Source: Streptomyces sp. NL15-2K (lineage in GTDB: Bacteria > Actinomycetota > Actinomycetes > Streptomycetales > Streptomycetaceae). Taken from it: 64,000 nt of DNA. Where the stretch lies: contig NZ_CP130630.1 of NCBI RefSeq assembly GCF_030551255.1, positions 2,523,501 through 2,587,500 on the forward strand. The letters are read 5' to 3'. Below the pieces are notes generated by a model. The model was not told where the DNA came from. It worked only from the letters and a program-made list of their open reading frames with translations, and ran no database searches. This document shows positions 38,414 to 46,682 of this stretch, piece by piece; within the stretch, counting starts at the first letter, position 1, and every line of letters starts with the position of its first letter. Position numbers and translations under genes: made by a program.

Positions 38414-39178
38414 TCACTCATCCATCCCGCACCGCGCCACGCCACTCACCCTGTCCCCGCACACGGCCGCAGCAACAACAGCGCCGGCATGCAGAAGCAA
38501 CCCCGCCCGCCCGTTGCCCGCGACGACGGCAGCCCCCAGGACCGCGCCCAGCGCATGCGCCCCCGTGTCACCGATCATCGCGCGCTCACCGAGGTCGTCG
38601 GGCAGCACGGCCGCCGCCGCCCCCATCGCGGCGGCGGACAGCTCCGCCCCGGCCCCTGCCCGCAGCAGCCCCGGCGCACCGAGCGCGAGTACGACCGCGG
38701 CGGCCCGCCCCGGCCGTACGTCCACGAGGTTCACGAAGTGCGCGGCCCCGGCGATCACAACCCCCGCGAGCACCTTGTCAACCGCCCGTTCCTTGAGCAG
38801 CGCCCCCGCGACGAGCCCGGCCGCCGAGATGCCGAACAGCTTCACCGCCCCGCTGGTGACCTCACCGTCCCGCAGCGCGGCCAGATGCGCCCGGAACCCC
38901 CGCCGGGGGTCACCGGCACCGGCCACGTCGTCGTGGGCCCCACAGACCCCGGCGGCGAGGACGGCGAAGCCGGCGGCGGGCCCGACCAGCCCGGCCCCGA
39001 CGGCAGCCGCGAGGGCGGACGCGGGCCCGGCGTACAACTCGACGGTCCGCCCGGCGTAGTTCTTCCGCTCCCAGCGGTCAGGTCCGCCGGGAGCCTTGGT
39101 CCGCAGGGCGGCTGTCGCGGCACGAGTGAGGACGGCGGTGAGCCCGAACGCCGTGGTCCGGCGAGCACGGTTGATCAT
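38414..39178 (-). CDS. Small MraY/WecA-like membrane protein
   Basis: 254 residues, about seven hydrophobic helices. It retains short signatures of the polyprenyl-phosphate sugar-1-phosphate transferase fold: GAHDDVAG (the DD motif), NLVDVRPGRA (in place of N-x-x-D-G-x-D-G) and GDTGAHALGAVLG (the third Asp motif). The family is usually 330-360 residues, so this is a reduced form, and the substituted DGxDG region leaves activity uncertain. It lies just downstream of recN and upstream of the GT4 gene, on the same strand. Confidence 0.7.
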   Translation of the reverse strand: MINRARRTTAFGLTAVLTRAATAALRTKAPGGPDRWERKNYAGRTVELYAGPASALAAAVGAGLVGPAAGFAVLAAGVCGAHDDVAGAGDPRRGFRAHLAALRDGEVTSGAVKLFGISAAGLVAGALLKERAVDKVLAGVVIAGAAHFVNLVDVRPGRAAAVVLALGAPGLLRAGAGAELSAAAMGAAAAVLPDDLGERAMIGDTGAHALGAVLGAAVVAGNGRAGLLLHAGAVVAAAVCGDRVSGVARCGMDE

Positions 39179-39232
39179 TCGATCACCTTACTGATCATCC
39201 GACCACCGTACGGCTCTCACCCGAGGCGTCCC

Positions 39233-40963
39233 CTAGACGTCCGCCCTCGCCGTCGCCAGCAGTTCCTCCGCGTGCGCCCGGGCCGTCTCCGAGTCCTCCT
39301 GCCCCGCCAGCATCCGGGACAGCTCCCGGACCCGCTCCTCGCCCTCCAGCACCTTCACTCCGGACCGGGTGACCGACCCGTCGTTCGTCTTCTCCACCAG
39401 CAACTGCCGGTCGGCGAAGGCGGCCACCTGCGGCAGGTGCGTCACGACGACGACCTGCGCGGTCTTCGCGAGCCGCGCCAGCCGCCGCCCGATCTCGACC
39501 GCGGCCTTGCCGCCGACACCCGCGTCGACCTCGTCGAAGAGATACGTCGGCACCGGATCCGTGCCCGCGAACACGACCTCGACGGCCAGCATCACGCGCG
39601 ACAACTCGCCCCCGGACGCGCCCTTGGCGATGGGCCGGGGCGGAGCACCCGGATGCGGGGCCAGCAGCAGCTCGACCTCGTCGACACCGGACGGCCCATA
39701 AGCCACCGCACGCCCGCCGACCTCGACGCCCTCCGGGTCCTCGGTCTGCCGAATGTCGAACGACACGCGCGCGTGCGGCATGGCCAGCGAGGCCAGCTCG
39801 GCGGTCACGGCAGCCGCGAACCGCTGCGCGGCCTCCGTCCGCGCGTCCGACAACGCCTGCGCCAGGCCGCCCAGTTCGGTCCGCAGCGCGTCCCGCTCGG
39901 CGGTCAGCTCACCGATCCGCTCGTCGTCGCCGTCCAGTTCGGTGAGCCGCGCGGCACTCCGCTCGGCCCACGCCAGCACCGAGGCCACGTCCTCGCCGTA
40001 CTTCCGCGTCAACGCGGTGAGCGCGGCCCGCCGCTCCTCGACGGCCGCCAGCCGCAGCGGATCGGCGTCCAGGTCGTCGGCGTACCCGGCGAGCTCCCCC
40101 GCCACGTCACCCAGCAGGATCCCGATCTCCCCGATCCGGTCCGCGAGCGCCGCCAGCGCCGGATCGTGCGACCGCACGGCGTCCAGAGCCCGCTGCGCGC
40201 CCGCCACGAGTGTGGTGGCGTCGATGCCCTCGGGGTCCTCGGGATTGCCCGCGAGCGCGGCATGAGCGGCCGTAGCGGCCGAAGACAGCGCCTCCGCGTG
40301 CCCCAGCCGCTCCGCCTCCTCCGCCAGCTCCACGTCCTCACCGGCACGCGGCTCGACACCGGCGATCTCGTCGAGTCCGTAGCGCAGCATGTCGGCCTCC
40401 TGGGCCCGCTCACGCGCGCGCGTGGTGATCTCGTCGAGCTCCACGGAGACGGCCCGCAGCCGCCGATAGGCCTCCGCGTACTTGGCCAGCGGCACGGCCA
40501 CGGCATCGCCCGCATACCGGTCGAGCGCCTGCCGCTGCCGCGACAGCTTCAGCAGCCCCTGCTGATCGGTCTGCCCGTGGACGGCAACCAGCTCGTCGGC
40601 AAGCTCGGCCAGCACCCCCACGGGCACGTTGCGCCCACCCAAGTGCGCCCGCGACCGCCCTTCGGCGGAAACGGTACGGCTGATCAGCAACGCCCCGTCG
40701 TCGAGCTCCGCCCCGGCCTCTTCGGCCCGTACGGCGGCCGAGTCGTCCGCGGACACACTGATCCGCCCCTCCACGACCGCGTTCTTGGCCCCGATCCGCA
40801 CGAGCGCCGCGTCGGCACGCCCACCGAGCAGCAGCCCGAGGCTGGTGACCACCATGGTCTTGCCCGCACCGGTCTCACCCGTGACGGCGGTGAATCCGGG
40901 AGACAGCTCGACAACAGCGTCGTCGATGACTCCGAGCGACCGTATCCGCATCTCCTCCAGCAC
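39233..40963 (-). CDS. recN: DNA repair protein RecN
   Basis: SMC-like ATPase in double-strand-break repair. 576 residues from GTG 40963 (VLEEMRIRSLGVIDDAVVELS). Walker A is TGETGAGKTM, the middle is coiled-coil-rich (about 150-380), the signature is GASGGELSRVMLA and Walker B is TYLFDEVDAGVGG. ATG 40975 and GTG/ATG codons further upstream are possible starts; none has a strong ribosome binding site. In the tlyA-nadK-recN run, a CRISPR-like repeat pair separates it from nadK. Confidence 0.94.
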   Translation of the reverse strand: MLEEMRIRSLGVIDDAVVELSPGFTAVTGETGAGKTMVVTSLGLLLGGRADAALVRIGAKNAVVEGRISVSADDSAAVRAEEAGAELDDGALLISRTVSAEGRSRAHLGGRNVPVGVLAELADELVAVHGQTDQQGLLKLSRQRQALDRYAGDAVAVPLAKYAEAYRRLRAVSVELDEITTRARERAQEADMLRYGLDEIAGVEPRAGEDVELAEEAERLGHAEALSSAATAAHAALAGNPEDPEGIDATTLVAGAQRALDAVRSHDPALAALADRIGEIGILLGDVAGELAGYADDLDADPLRLAAVEERRAALTALTRKYGEDVASVLAWAERSAARLTELDGDDERIGELTAERDALRTELGGLAQALSDARTEAAQRFAAAVTAELASLAMPHARVSFDIRQTEDPEGVEVGGRAVAYGPSGVDEVELLLAPHPGAPPRPIAKGASGGELSRVMLAVEVVFAGTDPVPTYLFDEVDAGVGGKAAVEIGRRLARLAKTAQVVVVTHLPQVAAFADRQLLVEKTNDGSVTRSGVKVLEGEERVRELSRMLAGQEDSETARAHAEELLATARADV

Positions 40964-41051
40964 GCACCCGACCATACGAGGTTTCCCCCGCCCGACGCGA
41001 CGCGCCCCCACCACAAGGCGTCACTCTTCCGGGTATCGCTCGTTGACAGTG

Positions 41052-41140
41052 CAGCTCCCCACGTACGCGGGGATGGTCCGGTCGTCTCCGTCTTGGACGA
41101 GTTCCGGATGCACTGCTCCCCGCACACGCGGGGATGGCCC
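41052..41140. CRISPR. Two-repeat CRISPR-like relic, type I-E geometry
   Basis: Repeat 1 (41052-41079) and repeat 2 (41113-41140) are 28 bases long, share 23 positions and contain the palindromic core CTCCCC...GCGGGGATGG of Streptomyces type I-E repeats. The 33-base spacer (41080-41112) gives a 61-base period, exactly that of subtype I-E. No third repeat, leader or cas gene is visible. It sits in the nadK-recN spacer inside an apparent operon. Confidence 0.72.
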
Positions 41141-41163
41141 CGGCCCACCGGTCCTGCAGTCGA

Positions 41164-42069
41164 TCAGTGCGGCGCCCCCCGCCACCCAGAAACCGGCAAC
41201 GCGAACTTCGCCACAAGCCGATCCGTGAACGACGCATGATGCAGCCGAGCCAACCGCACCGGCACAGCCCCCCGCCGCACCTCGACCCGCGCCCCCGGCG
41301 GCAACTCCACGGTCCGCCGCCCGTCACACCACAGCACCCCCGGCGGAATATGAGGCAGAACCTCCACCGCGAGCACAGAATCCGGCGAGGTGACCAACGG
41401 CTTCGCGAACAACGCATGCGCACTGATCGGCACCATCAACAGCGCCTCGACCTCAGGCCACACCACAGGCCCACCTGCAGAGAACGCATACGCCGTGGAC
41501 CCGGTAGGCGTCGACAGCACAATCCCGTCGCACCCGAACCCCGTAACCGGCCGCCCATCGATCTCCAGCACGACCTCGAGCAACTTCTCCGCGCCGGCCT
41601 TCTGCACCGCCGCCTCGTTCAGCGCCCAGTCCGTATGCACGATGTCCCCGTTGCGATGCACGACGACATCGACGGTCATCCGCTCCTCGACCTCGTACGC
41701 CTTGGTCACCACGCGGTCGACGACCTTGTCGAGATCGTCCCGCTCGGCCTCCGCGAGGAAGCCGACCCGCCCCAGGTTGACGCCGAGCATCGGCACCCCG
41801 GACGCCCGCGCGAACTCCGCCCCCCGCAGCAGCGTCCCGTCACCACCGAGCACTATCAGCAACTCGCACCCGTCGAGGCACTGCGGAGTGGCCGCCTTGA
41901 CCAGCTCCACCTCCCCCGGCACCGGCAGATCCAGCGCCTCCGCCTCCAGGACGCGCACGCCGATGCCCTCGCGCAGCAGCCCCTTCACCACCAGTTCGGC
42001 GCTGCGAATCGCCGCGGGCCGGCCCGTGTGGGCCAGCAGGAAAACAGTACGAGCTCGGTTCTGTGTCAA
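41164..42069 (-). CDS. nadK: NAD kinase
   Basis: Phosphorylates NAD to NADP. 301 residues. GGDGT with flanking LIVLGGDGTLLRGAE and the second motif TPTGSTAYAFSAGGP are diagnostic. TTG start at 42069 overlaps the tlyA stop (TTGA). Followed by recN after about 200 bases containing the CRISPR-like repeats. Confidence 0.95.
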   Translation of the reverse strand: MTQNRARTVFLLAHTGRPAAIRSAELVVKGLLREGIGVRVLEAEALDLPVPGEVELVKAATPQCLDGCELLIVLGGDGTLLRGAEFARASGVPMLGVNLGRVGFLAEAERDDLDKVVDRVVTKAYEVEERMTVDVVVHRNGDIVHTDWALNEAAVQKAGAEKLLEVVLEIDGRPVTGFGCDGIVLSTPTGSTAYAFSAGGPVVWPEVEALLMVPISAHALFAKPLVTSPDSVLAVEVLPHIPPGVLWCDGRRTVELPPGARVEVRRGAVPVRLARLHHASFTDRLVAKFALPVSGWRGAPH

Positions 42070-42881
42070 CGCGGCCCCTCCGCCACTGCACGGTCAACGT
42101 CGGCCGGGTCCAGTTCGGCTGCTCCGGCCCGCAGCCACAGAAAGTATTCGACATTCCCGGACGGCCCGGGCAACGGACTGGCTGTGACACCCTTCACCCC
42201 GAGCCCGAGTTCCCCTGCCTTGTGGGCCACACCGCGCACGGCCTCCGCCCGCAGCTGCGGACTCCGTACGACGCCCCCGCTCCCCAGCCGTTCCTTCCCC
42301 ACCTCGAACTGCGGCTTGACCATCATCACCAGATCGGCGTCCGGCTTCACGCACCGCACCAGGGCGGGCAGCACCAGCCCGAGCGGGATGAAGGACAGAT
42401 CCCCCACGACAAGATCCACAGGCTCCCCATCGATCGCTTCAAGCGTCAACTCGCGTACGTTCGTACGATCCTTCACGGTCACGCGTTCATCGCTCTGCAG
42501 AGACCAGGCGAGTTGTCCGTATCCGACGTCGACGGCGACGACGTGCGCCGCCCCCGACCGCAGCAGCACATCCGTGAAACCCCCGGTCGACGCGCCGGCG
42601 TCCAGGGCCCGCCGCCCTTCGACGGCCAGCCCCTGAGGTACGAACACCTCCAGCGCACCGGCGAGCTTGTGCCCGCCCCGCGACACGTAATCGGGATCGC
42701 TGTCGTCGACCGCGACCACGATGGCCGCCGCGGTCTCCACCTGCGTGGCGGACTTGGTCGCGACGGTCTTGCCGACGGACACGCGCCCCGCGGCGATCAG
42801 CTGGCCGGCATGCTCGCGCGAGCGCGCGAGCTTCCGGCGGACCAGCTCCGCGTCGAGACGGCGGCGTGCGACTCCTGCCAC
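42066..42881 (-). CDS. TlyA-family rRNA methyltransferase / hemolysin-like protein
   Basis: 271 residues from GTG 42881, with AGGAG seven bases upstream. An N-terminal S4 RNA-binding domain (RRRLDAELVRRKLARSREHAGQLI) precedes a Rossmann SAM-binding domain (ALDAGASTGGFTDVLL; VVGDLSFIPL). Mycobacterial TlyA 2'-O-methylates 16S and 23S rRNA and sets capreomycin sensitivity. Earlier in-frame starts overlap a small upstream gene. Confidence 0.94.
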   Translation of the reverse strand: MAGVARRRLDAELVRRKLARSREHAGQLIAAGRVSVGKTVATKSATQVETAAAIVVAVDDSDPDYVSRGGHKLAGALEVFVPQGLAVEGRRALDAGASTGGFTDVLLRSGAAHVVAVDVGYGQLAWSLQSDERVTVKDRTNVRELTLEAIDGEPVDLVVGDLSFIPLGLVLPALVRCVKPDADLVMMVKPQFEVGKERLGSGGVVRSPQLRAEAVRGVAHKAGELGLGVKGVTASPLPGPSGNVEYFLWLRAGAAELDPADVDRAVAEGPR

Positions 42882-42888
42882 GTTCGGT

Positions 42889-43191
42889 TCAGCTCCTGTT
42901 CCCATACGGCGAAGGGGGCGCCGGAGGTCCCGGGCGGGCGTCGAGCGCGGTGAGCGCCTCGCGCAGCCCCTGGTGTACATCCTCGTACACCTCGAGGTGT
43001 CCGTCCGTGGCGAGGTGGTCGGCATCGCCGAGCCGCTCCAGCTGGGCGTCCACCTCGGCGTTGCCCGTGGGGGTACGGGGCACGTTCAGCGGAGCGGGGG
43101 CGGCGGGGTCGTGGTCGGGCTCGACCGGCACGTCCGGCTCCGGAGCCTGCGCTTCCTCTCGGATCCCGGCCTCGGGCACTGAGTCGCTCAT
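42889..43191 (-). CDS. Small conserved hypothetical protein upstream of tlyA
   Basis: 100 residues, acidic and Pro-rich at the N-terminus, with a central VDAQLERLGDADHLATDGHLEVYEDVHQGLREALTAL helical segment. The last third is Pro-rich. No family recognised. Its stop is seven bases before the tlyA start, so the two are co-translated in a tlyA-nadK-recN operon. Confidence 0.78.
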   Translation of the reverse strand: MSDSVPEAGIREEAQAPEPDVPVEPDHDPAAPAPLNVPRTPTGNAEVDAQLERLGDADHLATDGHLEVYEDVHQGLREALTALDARPGPPAPPSPYGNRS

Positions 43192-43233
43192 GCCCAGACG
43201 CTACCGCGAACCGCTGGGGTACCGTCGGTCGCG

Positions 43234-43581
43234 ATGGCCACGATCGAGGAGTGCCGCGCCGCACTCGAGAAGCTCTCGGACAACATGCAGTCCGCCGAAG
43301 GTGACGTCCGCACGGCTGCGGCCCTGGACCGCTCGGTGAGCTGCCACATCACCGACCTCGACGTCACCTTCGTCGGCCGGCTCACCGACGGCCGCATCGT
43401 CGTGGCCGACACGCTCCCGGGACCGCCGCCCGAGAAGGCCCAGATCAGACTCACCATGGCCGGCGACGACTTGGTGGCACTGGTCGAGGGCGAGCTGAAC
43501 TTCGCCAAGGCCTGGGGGTCGGGCCGGGTGAAGCTCGAGGCGAGCCTCATGGACCTGCTCCGCCTCAGGAAGCTTCTGTAG
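43234..43581 (+). CDS. SCP2 sterol-binding-fold protein
   Basis: 115 residues resembling the sterol carrier protein 2 fold (MATIEECRAALEKLSDNM, then beta strands and an LNFAKAWGSGRVKLEASLMDLLRLRKLL end). Such single-domain proteins bind lipids in the cytoplasm; function in Streptomyces is unknown. Divergent from the tlyA run and convergent (17-base overlap) with the siderophore ATPase. Confidence 0.82.
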   Translation: MATIEECRAALEKLSDNMQSAEGDVRTAAALDRSVSCHITDLDVTFVGRLTDGRIVVADTLPGPPPEKAQIRLTMAGDDLVALVEGELNFAKAWGSGRVKLEASLMDLLRLRKLL

Positions 43582-44395
43582 CCGCTTCAGCCGCGACCTT
43601 CGTCGCCGTACGCGCCTTCCGCGCCGCCGGCACCACCAGCGGCGTCCCCGTCTCCGGGTCGTCGATCACCTGGCAGCGCAGCCCGAAGACCTCCTGGACC
43701 AGCTCGGCGTCGACGATGTCCTTCGGGGCGCCCTCGGCGATGATCTCGCCGCTCTTCAGGGCGATGAGGTGCGTGGCGTAGCGGGCGGCGTGGTTGAGGT
43801 CGTGCAGCACGGCGACGAGCGTGCGCCCCTGCTCCTCGTGCAGCTCCGCGCACAGATCCAGCACGTCGATCTGGTGCTGGATGTCCAGATATGTCGTCGG
43901 CTCGTCGAGCAGCAGCAGCGGCGTCTGCTGGGCGAGCGCCATCGCGATCCACACGCGCTGCCGCTGGCCGCCGGACAGCTCGTCGACATAGCGGTCGGCG
44001 AGCTCGGCGACCCCGGTCTGGGCCATCGACTCCTGTACGACCTTCTCGTCCTCGGTGGACCACTGGCGCAGGATGCCCTGGTGCGGGTAGCGGCCGCGGC
44101 CGACCAGGTCGGCGACGGTGATCCCGTCGGGCGCGATCGACGACTGCGGCAGCAGGCCCAGGGTCCGCGCGACCTTCTTCGCGGGCATCGACTGGATGAC
44201 CGCGCCGTCGAGCAGCACCCGGCCGTGGCTCGGCTTCAGCATCCGCGACAGCGCCCGCAGCAGCGTGGACTTGCCGCACGCGTTCGGGCCGACGATCACG
44301 GTGAAGGAGTTGTCGGGTATCTCGACCGACAACTGCTCCGCGATGACCCTCTGGTCGTAGGCGAGGGTGACGTTCTCGGCGGACAGGCGGTTCAC
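43565..44395 (-). CDS. Iron-siderophore ABC transporter ATPase (FecE/FepC type)
   Basis: 276 residues. Energises uptake of ferric siderophores. Walker A GPNACGKST, signature LSGGQRQR, Walker B LLLLDEPTTYLD and switch His in AVLHD. The start is set at GTG 44395 by AAGGAG four bases upstream. ATGs at 44464, 44485 and 44506 are in frame but lie in a tandem repeat. The C-terminus ends in an Ala/Lys-rich tail. Third gene of the iron operon. Confidence 0.93.
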   Translation of the reverse strand: MNRLSAENVTLAYDQRVIAEQLSVEIPDNSFTVIVGPNACGKSTLLRALSRMLKPSHGRVLLDGAVIQSMPAKKVARTLGLLPQSSIAPDGITVADLVGRGRYPHQGILRQWSTEDEKVVQESMAQTGVAELADRYVDELSGGQRQRVWIAMALAQQTPLLLLDEPTTYLDIQHQIDVLDLCAELHEEQGRTLVAVLHDLNHAARYATHLIALKSGEIIAEGAPKDIVDAELVQEVFGLRCQVIDDPETGTPLVVPAARKARTATKVAAEAATEAS

Positions 44396-44443
44396 AGTGC
44401 TCCTTCGGGTGTTCTCGTTCGCCGTGCCGCGCTTGTGGGGCCG

Positions 44444-44506
44444 GTCTTCCTTCTGCGGGCTCATATCCGGCTTCTGCGGGCTCATATCCGGCTTCTGCGG
44501 GCTCAT
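44444..44506 (-). repeat. 21-bp tandem repeat at the permease-ATPase junction
   Basis: Three units (the third diverges at its end) starting ATGAGCCCGCAGAAG, leftward, beginning at the permease stop codon (ATGA). Each encodes MSPQK plus two residues in frame with the ATPase. Confidence 0.9.
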
Positions 44507-45540
44507 ATCCGGCCCGCCCTGCGCTCGGTGACCAGCAGCCACAGCAGATAGACACCGCCGAGGACGCCGGTGACCACGCCCACGGGCAGCTGGTCGGCTC
44601 CGAACGTACGTTGCGAGGCCCAGTCGGCGGTGACCAGGAGGGCGGCGCCCATGCACAGGGACGGCAGCAGGTTCGGCCCGGGCGAGCGTGTCAGGCGGCG
44701 GGCCAGCTGCGGCGCGGTCAGCGCCACGAAGCTGACGGGACCGGCGGCAGCGGTGGCGGTCGCGGTGAGCAGGACGGCGGCGACCATCAGCAGCATCCGG
44801 ACGCGCTCGACACGCACGCCGAGGGCGTACGAGACGTCGTCGCCCATCTCCATCATCCGCAGCCCGCGCGCGTTGGCGAGGACGAGCGGTACGAGCACGG
44901 CGCACAGCCCCAGCAGCGGCCAGACCTGGTCCCAGTCACGGCCGGCCAGCGAGCCGGTCATCCAGACGACCGCGCGGGCCGCGTCGACGATGTCGGACAC
45001 GGTGAGGAGATAGCCGTTGATCGCGGTGACGATCGCGGACACCCCGATACCGACCAGGACCAGTCGATAGCCGTGCACACCTCGCTTCCAGGCGAGCAGA
45101 TAGATGGCCAGACCCGTCACCAGACCGCCCACGAGGGCACCGACGGTGACCTGGGCCGCGCTCCCGGAGAACAGCACGATCATCACGAGCGCGCCGGCCG
45201 TGGCCCCCTGCCCGAGCCCGAGCACGTCCGGACTGCCCAGTGGATTGCGGGAGATCGCCTGGAACAGCGCGCCCCCGAGCCCCAGGGAGGCGCCGGCCAG
45301 GAGCCCGACGAGGACCCTGGGCAGCCGCAGCTCGTTGACGATGAACTCCTGCCCCGCGTTGCCGTCGCCGACCAGCGTCTTCAGCACGTCGGCGGCCGGG
45401 ATCGGGAAGTCGCCGGTGCCGATGAGCACGACGCTCGCGGTGAGCGCGGCGAGCAGCAGAAGGGCGACGACGGTGACGGCGCGGACGTCCGGACGGAGGG
45501 AGAGCCCACCCGGGGTCCTGATGGCACGGTTGGTCCTCAC
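44503..45540 (-). CDS. FecCD-type siderophore permease, second subunit
   Basis: 345 residues with about nine to ten transmembrane helices. Conserved ELRLPRVLVGLLAGASLGLGGALFQAISRNPLGSPDVLGLGQGAT and GPVSFVALTAPQLARRLT motifs of the iron/B12 permease family. GTG 45540 overlaps the stop of the other permease (GTGA). No substrate-binding lipoprotein is encoded in the operon. Confidence 0.93.
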   Translation of the reverse strand: MRTNRAIRTPGGLSLRPDVRAVTVVALLLLAALTASVVLIGTGDFPIPAADVLKTLVGDGNAGQEFIVNELRLPRVLVGLLAGASLGLGGALFQAISRNPLGSPDVLGLGQGATAGALVMIVLFSGSAAQVTVGALVGGLVTGLAIYLLAWKRGVHGYRLVLVGIGVSAIVTAINGYLLTVSDIVDAARAVVWMTGSLAGRDWDQVWPLLGLCAVLVPLVLANARGLRMMEMGDDVSYALGVRVERVRMLLMVAAVLLTATATAAAGPVSFVALTAPQLARRLTRSPGPNLLPSLCMGAALLVTADWASQRTFGADQLPVGVVTGVLGGVYLLWLLVTERRAGRI

Positions 45541-46580
45541 AGCTGCGCCGTCCTCCGCCGTCGTACGAGATAGATGAAGACCGGACCGCCGATGATCGCC
45601 GTGACGATGCCGACCTGAAGCTCCGAGGGCCGCGCCACGATCCGGCCGATGACGTCCGACCCGAGCAGCAGCACGGGCGACAGGATCGTCGCGTACGGCA
45701 GGATCCAGCGCAGGTCGGGGCCGGTGAAGGACCGTACGACGTGAGGAACCATCAGCCCGACGAACATGATCGGCCCGCAGGCGGCGGTCGCGGCCCCGCA
45801 CAGCACGGTGGCGGAGAGCATGGCCAGCGCCCGGGTGCGGTTGAGGTTGGCGCCGAGCGCCTTGGCGGTGTCGTCGCCCATGGCCATGGCGTTGAGCGGC
45901 CGGGCGAGGACGAGCGCGAGGACCGTGCCGACCGCCAGGAACGGCAGCACCTGCAGGATGGCCGCATTGCTCGCCGAGGCCAGCGAACCGACGGTCCAGA
46001 AACGCATCCTGGCGAGCGCCGCGTCGTCCAGGATCATCACGGCCTGGAGATAGCCGTAGAGCGCGGCACTGATCGCCGTGCCGGCGAGCGCGAGCCGCAC
46101 CGGCGTCGCACCACGGCTGCCGCCGAGGAACCAGACGATGGCCCCGACCGCGGCCGCGCCGATGAAGGCGAACCACACATAGCCGCTCAGCGAGGTGACC
46201 CCGAAGAACGAGATCGCGGTGACGACCGCGGCGGAAGCGCCCGCGTTGATGCCGAGCAGCCCGGGATCGGCCAGCGGATTACGGGTGAGGGCCTGGAGCA
46301 CGGCCCCGGACAGGCCGAGGGCGGCGCCGGCGAGCAGTCCCAGCACGGTCCGCGACAGCCGGTCGGCCACCACTACATCGCCGTAGGTCCCCGAATCCTC
46401 GAACAAACCGTGCCAGACCTCTCCGATGGAGAGTGCCTTGGCCCCGATCGCGATACTCGCCAGCGCGACGAGCACCAGGATCACGAGGGAGACGAGCAGC
46501 CCGAAGGCTCGTATCGCCCGGCGGTTCGGGGGCGCGGGGGCGGTTTCCGCGCGCTGTTCGGGAGGACTGTCGACCAACAC
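45537..46580 (-). CDS. FecCD-type siderophore permease, first subunit
   Basis: 347 residues, ten-helix permease with RTVLGLLAGAALGLSGAVLQALTRNPLADPGLLGINAGAS and GPIMFVGLMVPHVVRSF. Partner of the second permease (same family, same operon). The GTG at 46580 lies five bases from an iron box, implying a leaderless or very short-leadered mRNA repressed by DmdR/IdeR when iron is plentiful. Confidence 0.93.
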   Translation of the reverse strand: MLVDSPPEQRAETAPAPPNRRAIRAFGLLVSLVILVLVALASIAIGAKALSIGEVWHGLFEDSGTYGDVVVADRLSRTVLGLLAGAALGLSGAVLQALTRNPLADPGLLGINAGASAAVVTAISFFGVTSLSGYVWFAFIGAAAVGAIVWFLGGSRGATPVRLALAGTAISAALYGYLQAVMILDDAALARMRFWTVGSLASASNAAILQVLPFLAVGTVLALVLARPLNAMAMGDDTAKALGANLNRTRALAMLSATVLCGAATAACGPIMFVGLMVPHVVRSFTGPDLRWILPYATILSPVLLLGSDVIGRIVARPSELQVGIVTAIIGGPVFIYLVRRRRTAQL

Positions 46581-46584
46581 GCAG

Positions 46585-46603
46585 TTAGGTTAGCCTACCC
46601 TCG
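46585..46603 (-). promoter_or_regulatory. Iron box (DmdR1/IdeR operator) of the siderophore importer
   Basis: TTAGGTTAGCCTACCCTCG on the plus strand matches the palindromic TTAGGTTAGSCTAACCTAA consensus at about 15 of 19 positions, with a strong left half. It abuts the first permease start codon. Confidence 0.8.
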
Positions 46604-46682
46604 CCTTCGGTCACGATCCCGAGGCCCGCAGCTCCCCGGGTTCACGGGTACGCGTGCCCACTCGAAGCCGTCCTACGCCGGC

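Noticed and set aside
40684..41148. ORF reading HPRVCGE and SPRTWG segments
   Set aside because: Such peptides are typical translations of CRISPR repeats, not genes; the overlap with recN and the repeat pair explains the frame.
44396..44905. N-terminal extension of the siderophore ATPase
   Set aside because: Lies over the permease and the tandem repeat; the ATPase start with AAGGAG at 44395 gives the usual length.
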